Below the pieces are notes generated by a model. That model saw nothing but the letters and a program-made list of their open reading frames with translations, was not told where the DNA came from and did not search any database. Source: Dendrolimus kikuchii (lineage: Eukaryota; Arthropoda; Insecta; Lepidoptera; Lasiocampidae). From it: a stretch of 64,000 nucleotides of DNA. The stretch spans positions 18,198,338 through 18,262,337 of the forward strand of contig CM034401.1 of the NCBI GenBank assembly GCA_019925095.2, in the 5' to 3' direction. Shown here piece after piece: positions 30,718 through 42,667 of this stretch (position 1 is its first letter; each line of letters opens with the position of its first letter). Position numbers and translations under genes: made by a program.

Positions 30718-31263
30718 TGTTACAACTGAGGCTCCGACAAAGACAAATTCCACGTACAAATCTGTAAAAGCATATTTTATTACCTGTCGGCATTTGAACT
30801 AATTGTAATCCTTTTATGATCGCCTTCTTTTGTTTACTTATTTATTGCCATACGTTTCTAGTTATTGTGGAGAATAGCCTATTGTTCTATTGTACTCGTC
30901 TACGGCCGCTTGCAGGCTGCATCATTAGCCAGGTGTTGCGGATTATAAATACAAACTAATTCTAGGAAATTATGTCGATGTTGCCGGGCGGGCACATTTG
31001 CATTTGTGTAGTATAAAATGATGGCCTGATTGAGAGAGGGGGTCAGTTGAGCTACAACTACGATACGGGCGTGACGTGTGTACATTCGGGAATCTATTAG
31101 TGACGGACTTTGCGCGTTTTATTGAATTACGACCTTCTGAATTACGTTTTGATTTGTTGTGTTCGGTTATATTTGTACCTGTGTTATACGTGTTTGTATA
31201 GTTCTAATAAACTCTATAATAATTCTAACGGCAATTTGATTCGAGTTCTGCTAACTTGTAACA
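30718..31263 (+). mobile_element. Solo LTR 3
   Basis: This 546-bp LTR begins TGTTACAACTGAGG and ends TAACTTGTAACA. Flanks are ATAC on the left and ATAT on the right, a likely duplication with one change. It has a TATA box (GTATAAAATG, about 31010) and AATAAA in TTCTAATAAACTC. It is the longest copy and contains the segment deleted from copies 1 and 4 (ATTGAGAGAGGGGG region). Confidence 0.82.
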
Positions 31264-31267
31264 ATAT

Positions 31268-32099
31268 ATAAAACAGTCGTATTCAGTTACATGCATGATT
31301 GCCCTATAACTTAAATTAGTTATTATTCTAATATAATTTGTTTATATTGTAATTAATTTTATTTTATTATAATTTCACTTAGTCATGTAGTGGAATACAA
31401 CGAACCTTATTACAAAATTTGATCCATATACACCTATTAATCTTTGAGAAAAATGGCTGTTATACAGTTGATAGAGACAAACGAACAGACAGCAGGCCAT
31501 GACAATTTTCTAAGTTTTTCGTTCGTTCGTTCGCACTACCAGTCTCCCTAAAAACCTCAACAGAAAGATGCACTACATCAGTAGCATGTGTTAATAAAAG
31601 ACTTGAGGCGACCTAACTATTTGCAACAGCCCTTTTTGTTAAAGTAATAGCGCTATCAAAATGCTAAATGTGCACTCAAACTAAACCAACAAAGACCACT
31701 CGTGAGATATGTTCATAAATAATACAAAAAGTAATAAAAACAAGCCGAAAAATAATAACGCGACACTTTAATCAACATAAAAGCGTTGTTACATAGAAAA
31801 GGGTCCATGCGAAAGAAGCAACTGACATTTGTCTGAAATACCTATTATGAAAAGGTCTGAGTATCATGTAGGGCGCTACATATTTATACGCCAAAACCCT
31901 TAAGTAGATATTAGTCGATTCATTTCTGCCTTTCAATATAAACATAATCTAGATTCATTCAATGAAAGAAAGAAGGAAAAATATTTAATGTCGCAAATGA
32001 ATGCACATAAAACTAAAAAATAAACTAAATTAACAGAATATACGTACTCATAAAACATAAAGCCATTAGAATTTTATAAAATATACAACTTTAAAATAT
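31268..32099. other. Unassigned AT-rich stretch
   Basis: No gene or recognised repeat. Confidence 0.35.
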
Positions 32100-32240
32100 T
32101 AATGTACATAAACACTCACGGCAACAAGGCTGGTAACTCAGCATTATGCTGTGTCAAGAACTGACACAGCGCTGATTTTCAGTACCAGCCTCCATCAAGT
32201 CACAAGCGACCCAAACAAATAACTTATTATTGCCCTTTTG
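32100..32240 (+). repeat. N repeat with nested hairpin (copy 1)
   Basis: Outer arms GGCTGGTAACT (32128-32138) and AGTACCAGCC (32181-32190) enclose inner arms GCTGTGTCA (32148-32156) and TGACACAGC (32162-32170). Related hairpins lie at 38168, 52321 and 60578. Confidence 0.65.
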
Positions 32241-33319
32241 AAGCAAATTTAAAACAATTTTACTTAATACTAACAACAAACAAACATCTCCTATAGTCCA
32301 GATATTGTACTTTCGCATAATAAATAATTCTAATGATAATAATAATGACATTGAATACCGTCGAGTCTTTTCATATATATGCCTTTCAACTAAATTCTTT
32401 CAATTTTATTGATCTGTCTAATATCAGCATTAGCACACGTAATATTTTTAAAACATTTTAAAAGCTTGACGGATATATAAAACTATATTGCTTACTAAAA
32501 TACACAATTACAAAAAACTATAGCCTTTTGGTACTCTATTGATAATAACAGAACAACAGGTACTACTTAAGGCGATCCAGGCCATATTTTATTAACTTAG
32601 CTAGAGATTTCGCCGCGCCTGCGCCGCGGGTCAAGCATTGTGGGTATCTATCTCTATCACATTTATGTACACAAGAACTTAATTAGCTTTGCTATATTGC
32701 GAGCGAAGCTGCAAGCAAAAGCCAGTATATTATATATAAACCTTCCCTTAAAAAATATCTAACTTATGGTGAAAACCATTTAAAAATCCTTTGCGTAGTT
32801 AAGGATGAGATAGCGGATATACAGACAGACGTGGAAAGCGACTTTGTTTTATACTATTTAAAGAAAGATTTTTATATTTACTTATTAATTAATAATTGTG
32901 TTCTTTATATCTTAGTATATCAGTTCACTGCAAAAATTCATTAACTGCTATATAATATATATATTATTATTAATACTATATATACTATTAATACGTGAAG
33001 CAAAAATGTTGTACCCCTTTTTACGAAAATTGCACGGACGGAGGAGTATGAAATTTTGCACAATTAGAGTTTATATAGAGAAGTAGTGCAGAATGCTAAT
33101 ATTTTTTTCAAATTATGCATAAAAAATGCTTTAAATCAATAAAAAAACGTTACACACACTACCATGTATTTGACGCACACCGCATATATACTGTTTTGTT
33201 TATTGTTAAATTCAAATTAACAGTGTAACCTTGGGGAATTCTGTGATTATAGACGTATATAGTCTTTGATAACAGAACCTTAATAATGTTAAAACTTATA
33301 ATTTAAATTCTTCTTCTTA
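32241..33319. other. Unassigned stretch with possible Helitron-like relic
   Basis: A diffuse relic at about 32700-32840 (GCGAGCGAAGCTGC, then ATACAGACAGACG) recalls Helitron-like ends, but I cannot define borders. The rest is AT-rich. Confidence 0.25.
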
Positions 33320-33624
33320 TCTATACAGGAACGGAGAAAGAATACAATTTCCTGCGGCCGGGCGGCCTGTCGTAAGAGACGCCAAAACAACCCACAGCCA
33401 GGTGGTAGGGCATTTGCCCGACTGGATGGCTACCACCCCTGCTCTAAAGTATGTCGCCATAACAACCTTGGGTTGTGTTCCGGCATTAGTGACTAGGTTC
33501 CAGTCTCCCTTAAGAGAGCAGCAGCGCTTTTGTAGCACCTTTGGTGTTGCAAATGTCTATAGGCGATGGTAACCGCTTTCCGTCAAGTGGACCGTCTGCC
33601 TGTCTGCTGAACTCCTGCAATAAA
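33320..33624 (+). repeat. B repeat, full length (copy 6)
   Basis: It runs from TATACAGGAACGGAGAAAG to CTCCTGCAATAAATTAAA, with all internal blocks present. Confidence 0.82.
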
Positions 33625-33964
33625 TTAAATAAAAAATGGTCGAATTTCGACCACTGGCCGACCACTAGTATATATAATTGTGTCAGATAATGACTTCTTG
33701 CAGTGAATCGACAAAATAATAATTATTGTTTTGTATCGGGGCTGATATTTGGATACAAAGCGAAACTTACATTTCAATTAATTCCATTTAAACGTAACAA
33801 ATCTTTGTTTTATTCTGTATATTGGTCGATTTCCTTCGGGTATGGTATTGATAATGAAACTCCGAATATGAATCTTTAATATTTGGAAATTCTTGGACTT
33901 ATTCTTATTAAATATGACCAGTAAAAGAAGTTTAAGAGACATGTCTCCCATTTTGAAGAAAACT

Positions 33965-34065
33965 GATATGAAATCGTTGTGATTTAAAACTCGATGAAAC
34001 GAAAAAGCGACACTAAAAAAAGATAAACACACAAATGTATAGGACTAAGCATCCGAGAGAATTAG
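33965..34065. repeat. Direct repeat shared with 35696-35790
   Basis: TTAAAACTCGATGAAACGAA and later GACACTAAAAAAAGAT match TTGAAACTCGATGAAACGAA and GGCACTAAAAAAAATA at 35696-35790. Family unknown. Confidence 0.5.
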
Positions 34066-34262
34066 ATACGAGTTTTAAATTGCGCAGCATAGATTAGAGA
34101 GTCCATGATAATTAAACATATGTCCAATTTGGACCGAAATAAAACTTAAAATATTTTTTAGACTAAAACAGTGAAAAATTGAAAGTGATACTTTAGAAGT
34201 TTATTTTGAATTATAATATGTTGACGGATGTAGGCTATATTTACATTAATAAAAGTTAGAGA

Positions 34263-34345
34263 AGAATTATCTGTGAGTATATTCTCTGAAGTTTCACTTC
34301 TACTGCGTGTGAATTGCACACACGCACATTTTTTTTCAAATGTGT
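34263..34345 (+). repeat. Short repeat shared with 26610-26692
   Basis: TTATCTGTGAGTATATTCTC and the following TGAAGTTTCAC match the minus strand near 26690. About 80 bp are shared. Confidence 0.55.
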
Positions 34346-34457
34346 GTATTTTGTTTTCTATGTTTTTGGCATACGTCTATACTATTTACATATTATGGAC
34401 AGAGACATCCAAAACTGTTGCTTTGAATAAAAAAAAAATTAACATCTATATATTAAA

Positions 34458-34795
34458 CTAGGATTTGCCCGTGACTTTTTCCACGCATGATTTGCCAGTC
34501 CCGCGGGATTCCCGGGACACAAAGTGTCGTAGCGTTCAAAAAAGAATGTAAGCTCTCATTTTAGTGAAAACTGTGTCGGAATAATATAAGCTAATATTTA
34601 TACACCCGAACAACTTCGAACCATCCCTAGGAAAATTCCCGCGGAATTCCGGGATAGAAAGAAGTGCAGAGCTTAAGTCTAAGAATTAGCTGTCGATCAG
34701 CGAAAACTGCATCGAAATCGGCCCAGTAGCTTTTACGTGAATCCCGAACAAACAGACAAGATATCTATAAATTTCATCGTTTATATAGTTTATTC
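34458..34795 (-). mobile_element. Helitron-like element (third subfamily)
   Basis: On the plus strand it starts CTAGGATTTGCCCGTGAC and holds CGCGGGATTCCCGGGACAC, then GAAATCGGCCCAGTAGC. The related 40358-40545 copy shares the first half. The CTAG border and the TGCCCGCGAC-type end fit the CTAG-T group. Confidence 0.5.
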
Positions 34796-36954
34796 CAAGT
34801 GTTTTTTTTTTAAAGAGATTCAATTTACAAACATGGCATGTTTAGAATGTTACAATATTATAGATGATTGAAAAATATTCTTTATATTCGTATATAAATT
34901 CCTTTCAAATTTATTCATTCATACAGACATTACTTCTGTTGTTATTATGCACTATCGAAATTCTTCTTGTCATAGATCCGATAAGATGTAAGACGTCCCT
35001 AACGCTGCGTAAAGACACGAGGGCCCTTCGTACATTCTGCTCCGGCTCGCTCGAAAAGTCATCCATCTTGTTTCTCTTTTTTCTTGCTTACCCTGCTGTA
35101 CTCGAACATCGGCGGGATACGCGTTCGTCAAAGTGCAATATCATCAAATCACTGCAAAAGAAGTTCCATGATTTAGCCGTGAGGGGGCGTGTGTAAGGGA
35201 TAAAATATTACAACGAATGATGGGTTCGTTTTTCGAAAGAAGCGGACTGTTGCCGTGATTGTTTTCCACTCATTGATAAGATATCCGACGACATAGACTG
35301 GTTTATTTCATTGGGACAACACAAGATATTTTGACTGATTAACTACACCCCAAGCGACTATATAGCTACATATCGCAATCAAACCATCTAATGTACATGT
35401 TTTGTGTGAATAAATTAATTTCAATTAAGAATCTTGAAATACTAGACTATTTGGTTTTTTCTCGCTTGAAAAATACAAATAAAGAAAATTGTTTGACTAA
35501 TTATTAGGCAACCATTATTTAATGGAATACATTAGAGTCTGAATTTAATTTCCTGATAATATTATAAATGTAAAAATGTCAATATAATTAAACATTTTGC
35601 TTTTATAATATTACCGTATTTTTATCCGAAGAAAACTTCTGTTTTCTCTAATATTCTGTGCCAATTAAAAAAAAATAGTTTAGAAGTGAAACTTCATTAG
35701 AATCTTTGTGATTTGAAACTCGATGAAACGAAAAAACGGCACTAAAAAAAATATAGTAAGCACTAGGCCTGCGAGGGAATAAAATAGAATACATTATATT
35801 TCATAATTTTAACAGTGCTCATACAGATGAGTTGGAAATGTTTTGAAGTTTTTCATTGATACGTCAATTTTAGTGTTTTATAGTTTAAATATATTATAAC
35901 GATATAATATATGAAATGCGACGGTACGAAATTTAGAATCCCTCCCACCCGTTGTTACTTTATTTCACTTCTCTTACGTCTGACTGCACACATACAAACA
36001 TTTTTATTATTATTATATACATGTAAAGTGCTTTATTCAGTATAAAAAATATAAGCAATTACTTATAGTACGCGTTAATAAAGTCGTATTTAAATAAAAT
36101 AATATGAACATAATTAAACAATAATTATTTATAGTAATATAAATGGGCGTGAGATTTTTTGGATGTTTATTTTTTTTCCTCATCTTTGATAACTAACCGA
36201 TTATTATGAAATATGACATAACTTTACTTAAATTTTAATTATCAAACGTAAACCTATCTATCCCTAACTGGAAAAGAAACAGGTATGAAATAAAAATGCA
36301 TTTATTTCTGAAAAATTATATAATTTCTGCGCCAAATTGATACCAAGTTTACGTGATGGCAGGTGTGTGAAAAGTTCTTGTATTAAAATTAGATGTATTC
36401 TAGAAAATATTTATAGCATTCAATATTTAGTGGTAAGCATGCCCTCTGTCTTTAGTGGCGGCATCTTGTGCCGAGTCACTCAAGACGTATTTCATGGTAC
36501 GTCGACTCGCGAAATGATATTGTCTGTGATATTATAAAAGGATCTAATGTATTTATCATACGTGATGCATCCCATAATGTGTGTTGTTATGCAAATTATG
36601 AAGTTCATATTGAATTATCTCTTCTTCTATTTTGAGCTGTATTTACATACTTTGAATAAATATTACTTTAGAGAATTTTCATTTGTTTTCTTGAATTTTA
36701 TTTGTGTTTAGCTATACCCGCGGCTTCTTTCACACGGAGTGACAAATATTTAATGATATATATATCTCGTGAAGCTTAGATGATACCAAAATGCTATATA
36801 CATGAAACCTTCTGTACTAACAAACTTGTAGTCCGTCACGTTTTCAAAAAGTGTTTTGAAATCCTAAATTACTTATTTATATCAATTTGCAATTTGTAAC
36901 AATATTAATAAAGCATCATTACGGATTATTTTACAAGTGCTCATGAACTAGCTA
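34796..36954. other. Mostly unassigned AT-rich stretch
   Basis: It holds the second copy of the direct repeat (35696-35790). A faint Helitron-like end is at about 36715 (CTATACCCGCGGCTTC). The 110-codon frame at 34864-35196 is not family-like. Confidence 0.3.
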
Positions 36955-37262
36955 TCCGCGCAGGAACGGGGAAAGAATACAATTTCATGCGGCCGGGCGG
37001 CCTGTCGTAATAGGCGACCAAATAACCCACAGCCAGGCGGTAGGGCATTTGCCCGACTGGATGGCTACCACCCCTGGTCTAAAGTATGTCACCATAACAA
37101 CCTTGAGTTGTGTTCAGGAATTTGTGGCCAGGTTCCAGTCCCCTTAAGAGAGCAGCAGCGCATTTGTAGCACCTTTGGTGTTGCAAATATCCATAGGCGA
37201 TGGTAACCGCTCCACCAAGTGGGCCGTCTGCCTGTCTGCTGAACTCCTGCCATAAAAAAAAA
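36955..37262 (+). repeat. B repeat, full length (copy 7)
   Basis: It runs from TATCCGCGCAGGAACGGGG to CTCCTGCCATAAAAAAAAA. Confidence 0.82.
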
Positions 37263-37469
37263 CTATGAATCCATTTTAAAAATGCATTTTTAAATACTAT
37301 TTGAATTTAAAGTAACGCTAAGGTGTTGTTTGCACGCGCAAACAAACTAGCAGTCGGATTTCATCAAGTAATTTTAACTCTTCGAAACGACTACGGAACT
37401 CTAGCAAAAATCATGTAATTTACTAGCAACAAACAAGTGTAAATCCTTACAAGAGTAGCAACCAATAAG

Positions 37470-37625
37470 CGCACGGGTAATATGAGGAGGCACGAGTAGT
37501 TTATCGAGCACCTCCGCGAAGCAACTAGTCCCAGCCTCAGACCGGTGCTTACTCGGCACCTAATCACGGGGAGGTAATTCCAACGGGCTGGCACCAGCCC
37601 GCTGATTGGATATCGATCCACGTTG
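37470..37625. other. GC-rich patch, possible LINE relic
   Basis: CCCAGCCTCAGACCGGTG, AATCACGGGGAGG and GGCTGGCACCAGCCCGC stand out from the AT-rich background. A 76-codon minus frame covers it. I suspect a retroelement relic but cannot name it. Confidence 0.25.
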
Positions 37626-37796
37626 CACTTTGATAAATATATATTTACTGTTTATATCTGAGGAACACTGTTTTTCATTCTTTCTTTTGCTTATTGTCGC
37701 AAACTCTTCTGATGGAGACTGTTAATAGATATCTGAAAATATGTAATTTATTACTAAACAGAAAGAAAGGAAGAAAATATTCTTATGTTTCTTTTT

Positions 37797-38120
37797 TGTG
37801 TTTGCTTGTAGGCAAACTGGCAAACGGGTCCACTTGATGGAAAGTGGCTACCGTCGCCCATGGACATCTGCAAGACTAAGTGAGCCGATCCGTTGCCTAC
37901 CTCCTTGAGACGTTAAATATCTTGTTTACGCCCTTTTTGAAGAGCCCCATATTGTAGCGCTCTGGGAAAATCGCGGGAGGGAATGCATTCCATAGCTTGG
38001 AGCTTCCATAAAGGAGCGAGCGTCACGGACAGTGGATGACTTCCAGGTGTCAAGAAAGTATGGATGAATACAGACTTCATTTCTAAAAGCGACACATAGA
38101 AGACAAATCGTAAGAAAATA
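37797..38120 (-). repeat. Interspersed repeat (F family), long copy
   Basis: TCCACTTGATGGAAAGTGGC, TACCGTCGCCCATGGACATC, then GGGAATGCATTCCATAGC. The first part is shared with 28977, 41415 and 55590. Confidence 0.45.
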
Positions 38121-38167
38121 GAATATAAAATATATACAAAAATTGTCTGCCGAAATTTGAAGAAATG

Positions 38168-38227
38168 AGGTTGGTACTCAGTATTTTGAACGTAGTCCAA
38201 CACAGTACTGATTTTTAATGCCCACCT
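38168..38227 (+). repeat. N repeat hairpin (decayed copy)
   Basis: AGGTTGGTACT (38168-38178) and ATGCCCACCT (38218-38227) are the decayed outer arms, around ACAGTACTGATTTT. The inner stem is largely lost. Confidence 0.45.
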
Positions 38228-38562
38228 ATCCTAAGTGTGTATGGTTTTGAATTATGATATATACACAAAAATTTAAATTAAAAACGAATGTATATAATTA
38301 TAAGTCACTTTCACACTAGTACAAAGAAAAAAGAGTACTAGCTTAAAGTTATCTAAATTCTACATGACCAGATGGCGCTATAGTTCAGTTATCAATGTAC
38401 TATTCTTTAAAGTACATTTCTAAAATCAAATTAAATTTCTGTGAAGTAAGAAACTTTTTTAACGCTTACAATTTTTGAATGATACGATCTAAAGACATGT
38501 TTTAAATAACATAAATAATTTGTGGCGACATCTAGTCACGTAAAAGATTTTTAGAGTTCATT

Positions 38563-38600
38563 TTATTCTTCGTATTCATCGTTCCATTCCGTTGCCGCCA
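38563..38600 (-). CDS. Possible terminal exon of an unknown host gene
   Basis: On the minus strand, a pyrimidine-rich run and CAG (TATTTTTTCAG) precede TGGCGGCAACGG. With two bases completing a split codon, the frame reads AATEWNDEYEE then TAA, an acidic end. I do not recognise the protein. A canonical splice donor lies at 41756 on the same strand. Its +1-phase reading (STIEGFPQHSKQ) would join this exon in frame, but upstream exons are not identified. This may be chance. Confidence 0.2.
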
Positions 38601-38871
38601 CTGAAAAAATACATGAAAGATATATAATTAGGTACTTATTTTATAAAAAAAACTGTAAATTCGCCCTTTAGCCCTTCCGATCTAAAAATAGAGCAACCCA
38701 TCACTGTATATGCGTAACAAATAGTCGACGATGCGTGTACGTTTAGAAACACGGCGAGCGTACAGTTCACGCCCCAAGTACGCATCGTCCATGCGATAAA
38801 CCCGCCTTTCTATTCACGTCTGACCTGCGTCGACCGGTGTACAAGGATGAAAACAAAAATAGTAATAGAAG

Positions 38872-39273
38872 CTAGGCCTGGAACTGATTTAAATTTAACC
38901 GGTTTCAATCGGTAAAAACCGGTTTTAGTCAACTACTTCGGTCCGAGTGTAAACCTTAAAAAAAGGCATGTACACCTAAATTAACCGGTTTATTTATTAA
39001 ATATTTTCTCATTCCATCTCTCTCAACATATACTTCATTGCAACTGATGCTATACCACATGGCTGCGCTTTGAAGATGTGCAGCAAAAACTATTCGAAAT
39101 CGTTTGAAACCGGTTTATTCGACAGAACTTGTTTAGCGTTCTTCTGTTACCAAAAACCGTTTGATTGAGGTTAAATTTAGAATAAAATGTAAATGAAAGT
39201 TCCTATGTATTTAAGGCTGTAACCAACCGGTTACACCGTAAATACGACTGTTTTTACTGGTTTCCAAGCCTCG
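38872..39273. mobile_element. hAT-like MITE 1
   Basis: The 402-bp element is flanked by a perfect 8-bp duplication, AATAGAAG (38864-38871 and 39274-39281). Ends CTAGGCCTGGAAC and GTTTCCAAGCCTCG (read on the plus strand as TTTCCAAGCCTCG) are imperfect inverted repeats. Several ACCGGTT motifs lie near both ends. An 8-bp duplication and a CAGGGCTTGG-like end fit hAT transposons. It has no coding capacity. Confidence 0.75.
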
Positions 39274-39370
39274 AATAGAAGTTTTACTCGGTATAAAGTA
39301 CTAAAACAGATATTAACACTATAGACCCGCAGTGGTGATATTGGCCATTACAACGACTAGCACCTTCGAC

Positions 39371-39828
39371 CAGGGCTTGAAAACGTTATCAATTATCATT
39401 AAAAACATAGGTAATTACTGGTAGTTTCGAAATAGATACTGCCATATCGGTATATGTTTTACCGTTATTTGGTAACTTTTATGATTTTAACTTTGTTTAA
39501 TATGTATCGGTAATTTTTACGTTATTTCAAGCGACGCTGTCATTTTTAAGAATTAGCTTTATTACGACAACACAACACAACTCTAAATATTACGCACGCT
39601 CTTAGCACAGTGCTGTTTGACAATCTTTGCGAGTGAAAGAGAGCGACGATGGTAACAAAACATAGCTATAACAGTAAAATTACTGATAAAAACAGTATTA
39701 ATATTATATATTTTTACCGGTAAAGTAGCTAGAAATAACGGTAAGTTTTATAACGATATTTATTTTTACCGTTATCTGAAATTAGCATAAAGAACAATAC
39801 CACACATTTATCGGTATTCCAAGCCCTG
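39371..39828. mobile_element. hAT-like MITE 2
   Basis: The ends are CAGGGCTTGAAAACG and CGGTATTCCAAGCCCTG. Flanks CCTTCGAC (39363-39370) and TCTTCGAC (39829-39836) are an 8-bp duplication with one mismatch. The interior repeats TTACCGGTAA-like motifs. It lies about 90 bp from hAT-like MITE 1 and has similar termini. Confidence 0.75.
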
Positions 39829-39989
39829 TCTTCGACGTATTTTGTGATATCTCTTTAAATTGTGTAACATATGATTGAAGCCATTATTTTAAATCAATAC
39901 TCACTCATGTTTATCGCGACGTTTAAGTCCATAGTCTCAAAAGTATATATAAACGTAGGTACGATGTGTCACATAACATATGCAGGTAT

Positions 39990-40287
39990 AATATAATATC
40001 AGCCCATAAATGTCCCACTGCTCGGATCGGACCTCCTAATATAGGGGGGAACGGACAGTACACCCGCCACGCTTGTCCAAGGCGGCTTGGCAGGTTTGAC
40101 ATTTCGGTTATCTCGATGTGCAGGTTGCATCACGATGTTTTCCTTCACCGTTGTTAGCACGTGGTGATTGTAACAATATGCACATTAGATCAGAAAATAG
40201 ACTAAGTGGTGCATGCGTTCCGGCCAGGATCGAACTCGCCCTTTTAAGTCTGGGACGCGTGCGCTAGCCATTACGCTACCCTGACTT
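39990..40287 (-). mobile_element. SINE1, near full length
   Basis: On the minus strand the tRNA-like head reads GTAGCGTAATGGCTAGCGC, then a B-box region GAGTTCGATCC. The body ends GACATTTATGGGCTG and an ATATT tail. No clear target duplication was found. Confidence 0.8.
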
Positions 40288-40357
40288 TATAAATATGTAG
40301 TTACTTGTTACAAATTAATTTAAAAACTCTACAGACCCTCTACAGATTTATTGTAAA

Positions 40358-40545
40358 CTAGGATATGCCCGCGACTTCGTCCACGCTTGACTTGAAATTC
40401 TCGCGGGATTCCCGGGACACAGTCTCATAGCATTTAAAAATGAAATTAAGCTGTGTCTCTGTGGTAAAAACTGTCGGAATAAGTTAATTTCATGCACTCG
40501 TACGACTTCAAACCAACCGCTCCTGGTTCAATTCGGTTTCAAATA
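40358..40545 (-). mobile_element. Helitron-like element, partial (third subfamily)
   Basis: CTAGGATATGCCCGCGACTT, then CTCGCGGGATTCCCGGGAC, matching the copy at 34458. The 5' part of the element (right side here) is lost. Confidence 0.5.
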
Positions 40546-41149
40546 ACTTCTTTTTTGTGGGCCAGTATTATTATTCGTATATAGCTTTACAGATTAGCTT
40601 TAAATTATAGGTGTATACGAGTATTCTGGATAAAATGAAAATGACAAACAATGTGGTATCTCTATCCCTCTAGTGGCAAGACAGAATTATGTAGACAACC
40701 CATACGAGCCTCTAAATCACCCAACAGTGGGTATTGTGAAGGACGTCATTGAGCGAGTTTGTCGTAGAGCGTATCCCACTCGTGTTATTCACAAGTGAAC
40801 TCGACTCGCGGAACAAGTCGCTCCTCAACCCCATAACGATGGAATGGATTTTATTTATTAGGCTTTGTGATACTCGCTATATACTGCGATTTAGTTCTTT
40901 GTCCATTCAAGGCCTTGAAAATAATTTTTTATTCAAGTTTTTGTTACCGTCGAGCGTTAAATGTAACACCTTAAATGAATAGCTGTATTAACGTACTAGC
41001 TATTCGTTTACGGTTATATGCTATCGGACAATATTTCACGTGATTTACAATAATAGCAATATCGCATCACAAATAAGTAATTAAACTCATCGCTACTTCT
41101 GCATGAAACGGCCTATAACCATAACATTATCTATACAGCTAAATATAAT
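40546..41149. other. Unassigned stretch
   Basis: A 77-codon plus-strand frame at 40749-40982 is open but not recognised. Confidence 0.3.
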
Positions 41150-41399
41150 TAAAGTGTCTATCTGTAATGTCAAAATAACAGCTTATTACTAAATGCATAT
41201 GAAAGTATGTACGGTATTTACATTTTTTTTAAATCATCAAATTTTGAAATTTTTGTTTGTCTTTCTGCATGTTCAGGCTAATCTCTAAAACGGCTGGACC
41301 GATTTTGACAGGAATTTTACTGGCAGATAGCTGATGTTATAAAAAGTAACTTAACTAATTGGCGAGAAATAATCCACGCGAACGAAGTCGCACAGCTAG
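41150..41399 (+). mobile_element. Helitron-like element (fourth subfamily)
   Basis: It begins near AAAGTGTCTATCTGTAATG and holds AATAACAGCTTATTACTAA, GGCTAATCTCTAAAACGGC and the end AACGAAGTCGCACAG with CTAG then T. The first half recurs at 62400-62510. Confidence 0.5.
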
Positions 41400-41414
41400 T
41401 CCCAAATAACATGA

Positions 41415-41540
41415 AATGAATTAAAAGTGGTTACCGTCCCCCATAGACGTTCGCAACACCAGTGAAGCCAACGCGTTGCCAGCCTTTAAGAAGGGGTAGA
41501 GGAAATGGCATAGGAAGGGATAGAGGGGTCAGTCGCTTTT
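41415..41540 (-). repeat. Interspersed repeat (F family), short copy
   Basis: AAAGTGGTTACCGTCCCCC, ATAGACGTTCGCAACACC and CGCGTTGCCAGCCTTTAAG. Related to 37797. Confidence 0.4.
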
Positions 41541-41755
41541 GAAGATAATCGCTAAAATTTGGATGTCAAGATATTCGGTAATGCCTTTTTTATTCGAAAA
41601 TACTCTTCAATTTGCTTAGGTTTATTTGTTAACACTTATGACACGTGTTAAAATAAATTCTAAAAAAATTGTGTCTATAAGACCTATATAGCTCAAATGC
41701 CTTTGTACGGCTTAGAATGCGGAATTTGAAAAACGCCAAATGCACAACCACTTAC

Positions 41756-41995
41756 CTTGCTTGCTGTGCTGCGGGAACCCTTCGATCGTGGATAGTAAAT
41801 CACATTAACTGGCACGATTACTTGATTGGCTAGAGGATTAGCTAATTGTATATTTGAAAACACTTGAAAATGGACGAAAAAACAGAAAGGTCGATGCGGC
41901 GCGTGCGATGTAGAAAGTTGCATCGACAGTCCGCGTGACGGCAGCATCGGCGTCGATAGCTCACACGGGGTGGCGATGCATTTGTTTTTAAATAT
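41756..41995 (-). other. GC-rich block ending in a canonical splice donor
   Basis: On the minus strand the sequence ends CAGCAAGCAAG then GTAAGTG, a textbook donor. One frame is open from an ATG through LANPLANQVIVPVNVIYYPR to the donor. The upstream part is CpG-rich (CATCGCACGCGCCGCATCG), like a first exon or a MITE. No protein family is recognised. It could be a host first exon. Confidence 0.22.
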
Positions 41996-42104
41996 ACTAA
42001 AATTGGAAGTTGTGAAATACGCGGAAAAATTGATTGTGCTAATATTACGGAACAGCCTTGCTATCGTTTTATTTTTCAATATGATGACAACAATTATTTA
42101 TATT

Positions 42105-42546
42105 GCAGCTAGAGAGCCAATGAAAAGCAGACATTATACATATTTCAGTAAACTCTGAATTTTGCCCAATGATAACAGTGTTGAGAATAACACATATAAA
42201 ATTCAGATTGACCGAAATACTTTTGAAATTGTTTATTTTTAAAATTTTGAAGAGTGTCTGCCGCGATGTTGCAACCACCATAACCGTCTGCATTTAAATT
42301 TTTCAATTATAATTAATTAATTATTTTCAGTAATATAATTTAAAATATACAAACGCCAACTTCCGTGAAATATTTTCGAAGTTCAACTAATTTTTGGACC
42401 TGATACACCTGCGCACTACTAAAGCTACCACGATCGGGCTTAGCTAGTCCCACCTCATGTACAGTAAACTTAGAGAGTCTTTGGGCAAAATTCAGAGTTT
42501 ACTGAAATATGTGATGTCTGCTTTTCACTGACTTCCTAGCTATTGC
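42105..42546. mobile_element. Inverted-repeat MITE with about 65-bp arms
   Basis: Left arm 42105-42177 carries GAAAAGCAGACATTATACAT and CAGTAAACTCTGAATTTTG. Right arm 42481-42546 carries their reverse complement. Outer ends both read GCA...GCTAG. It is non-coding, with class unknown and no target duplication found. Confidence 0.65.
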
Positions 42547-42667
42547 TTTTTAATAATAACGAATAAAACTAGACATTGTTTAACTCGCCTCGTTTGTATA
42601 AAATATACAGTTAGAAGGCTGCAACGTTTTTTAAAATGAGTAAAAATGTCTCTATTGATTTGATTTT

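Noticed and set aside
34864..35196. 110-codon frame as a gene
   Set aside because: No recognisable family, no splice context and a low-complexity start. Similar-length frames occur by chance in this AT-rich sequence.
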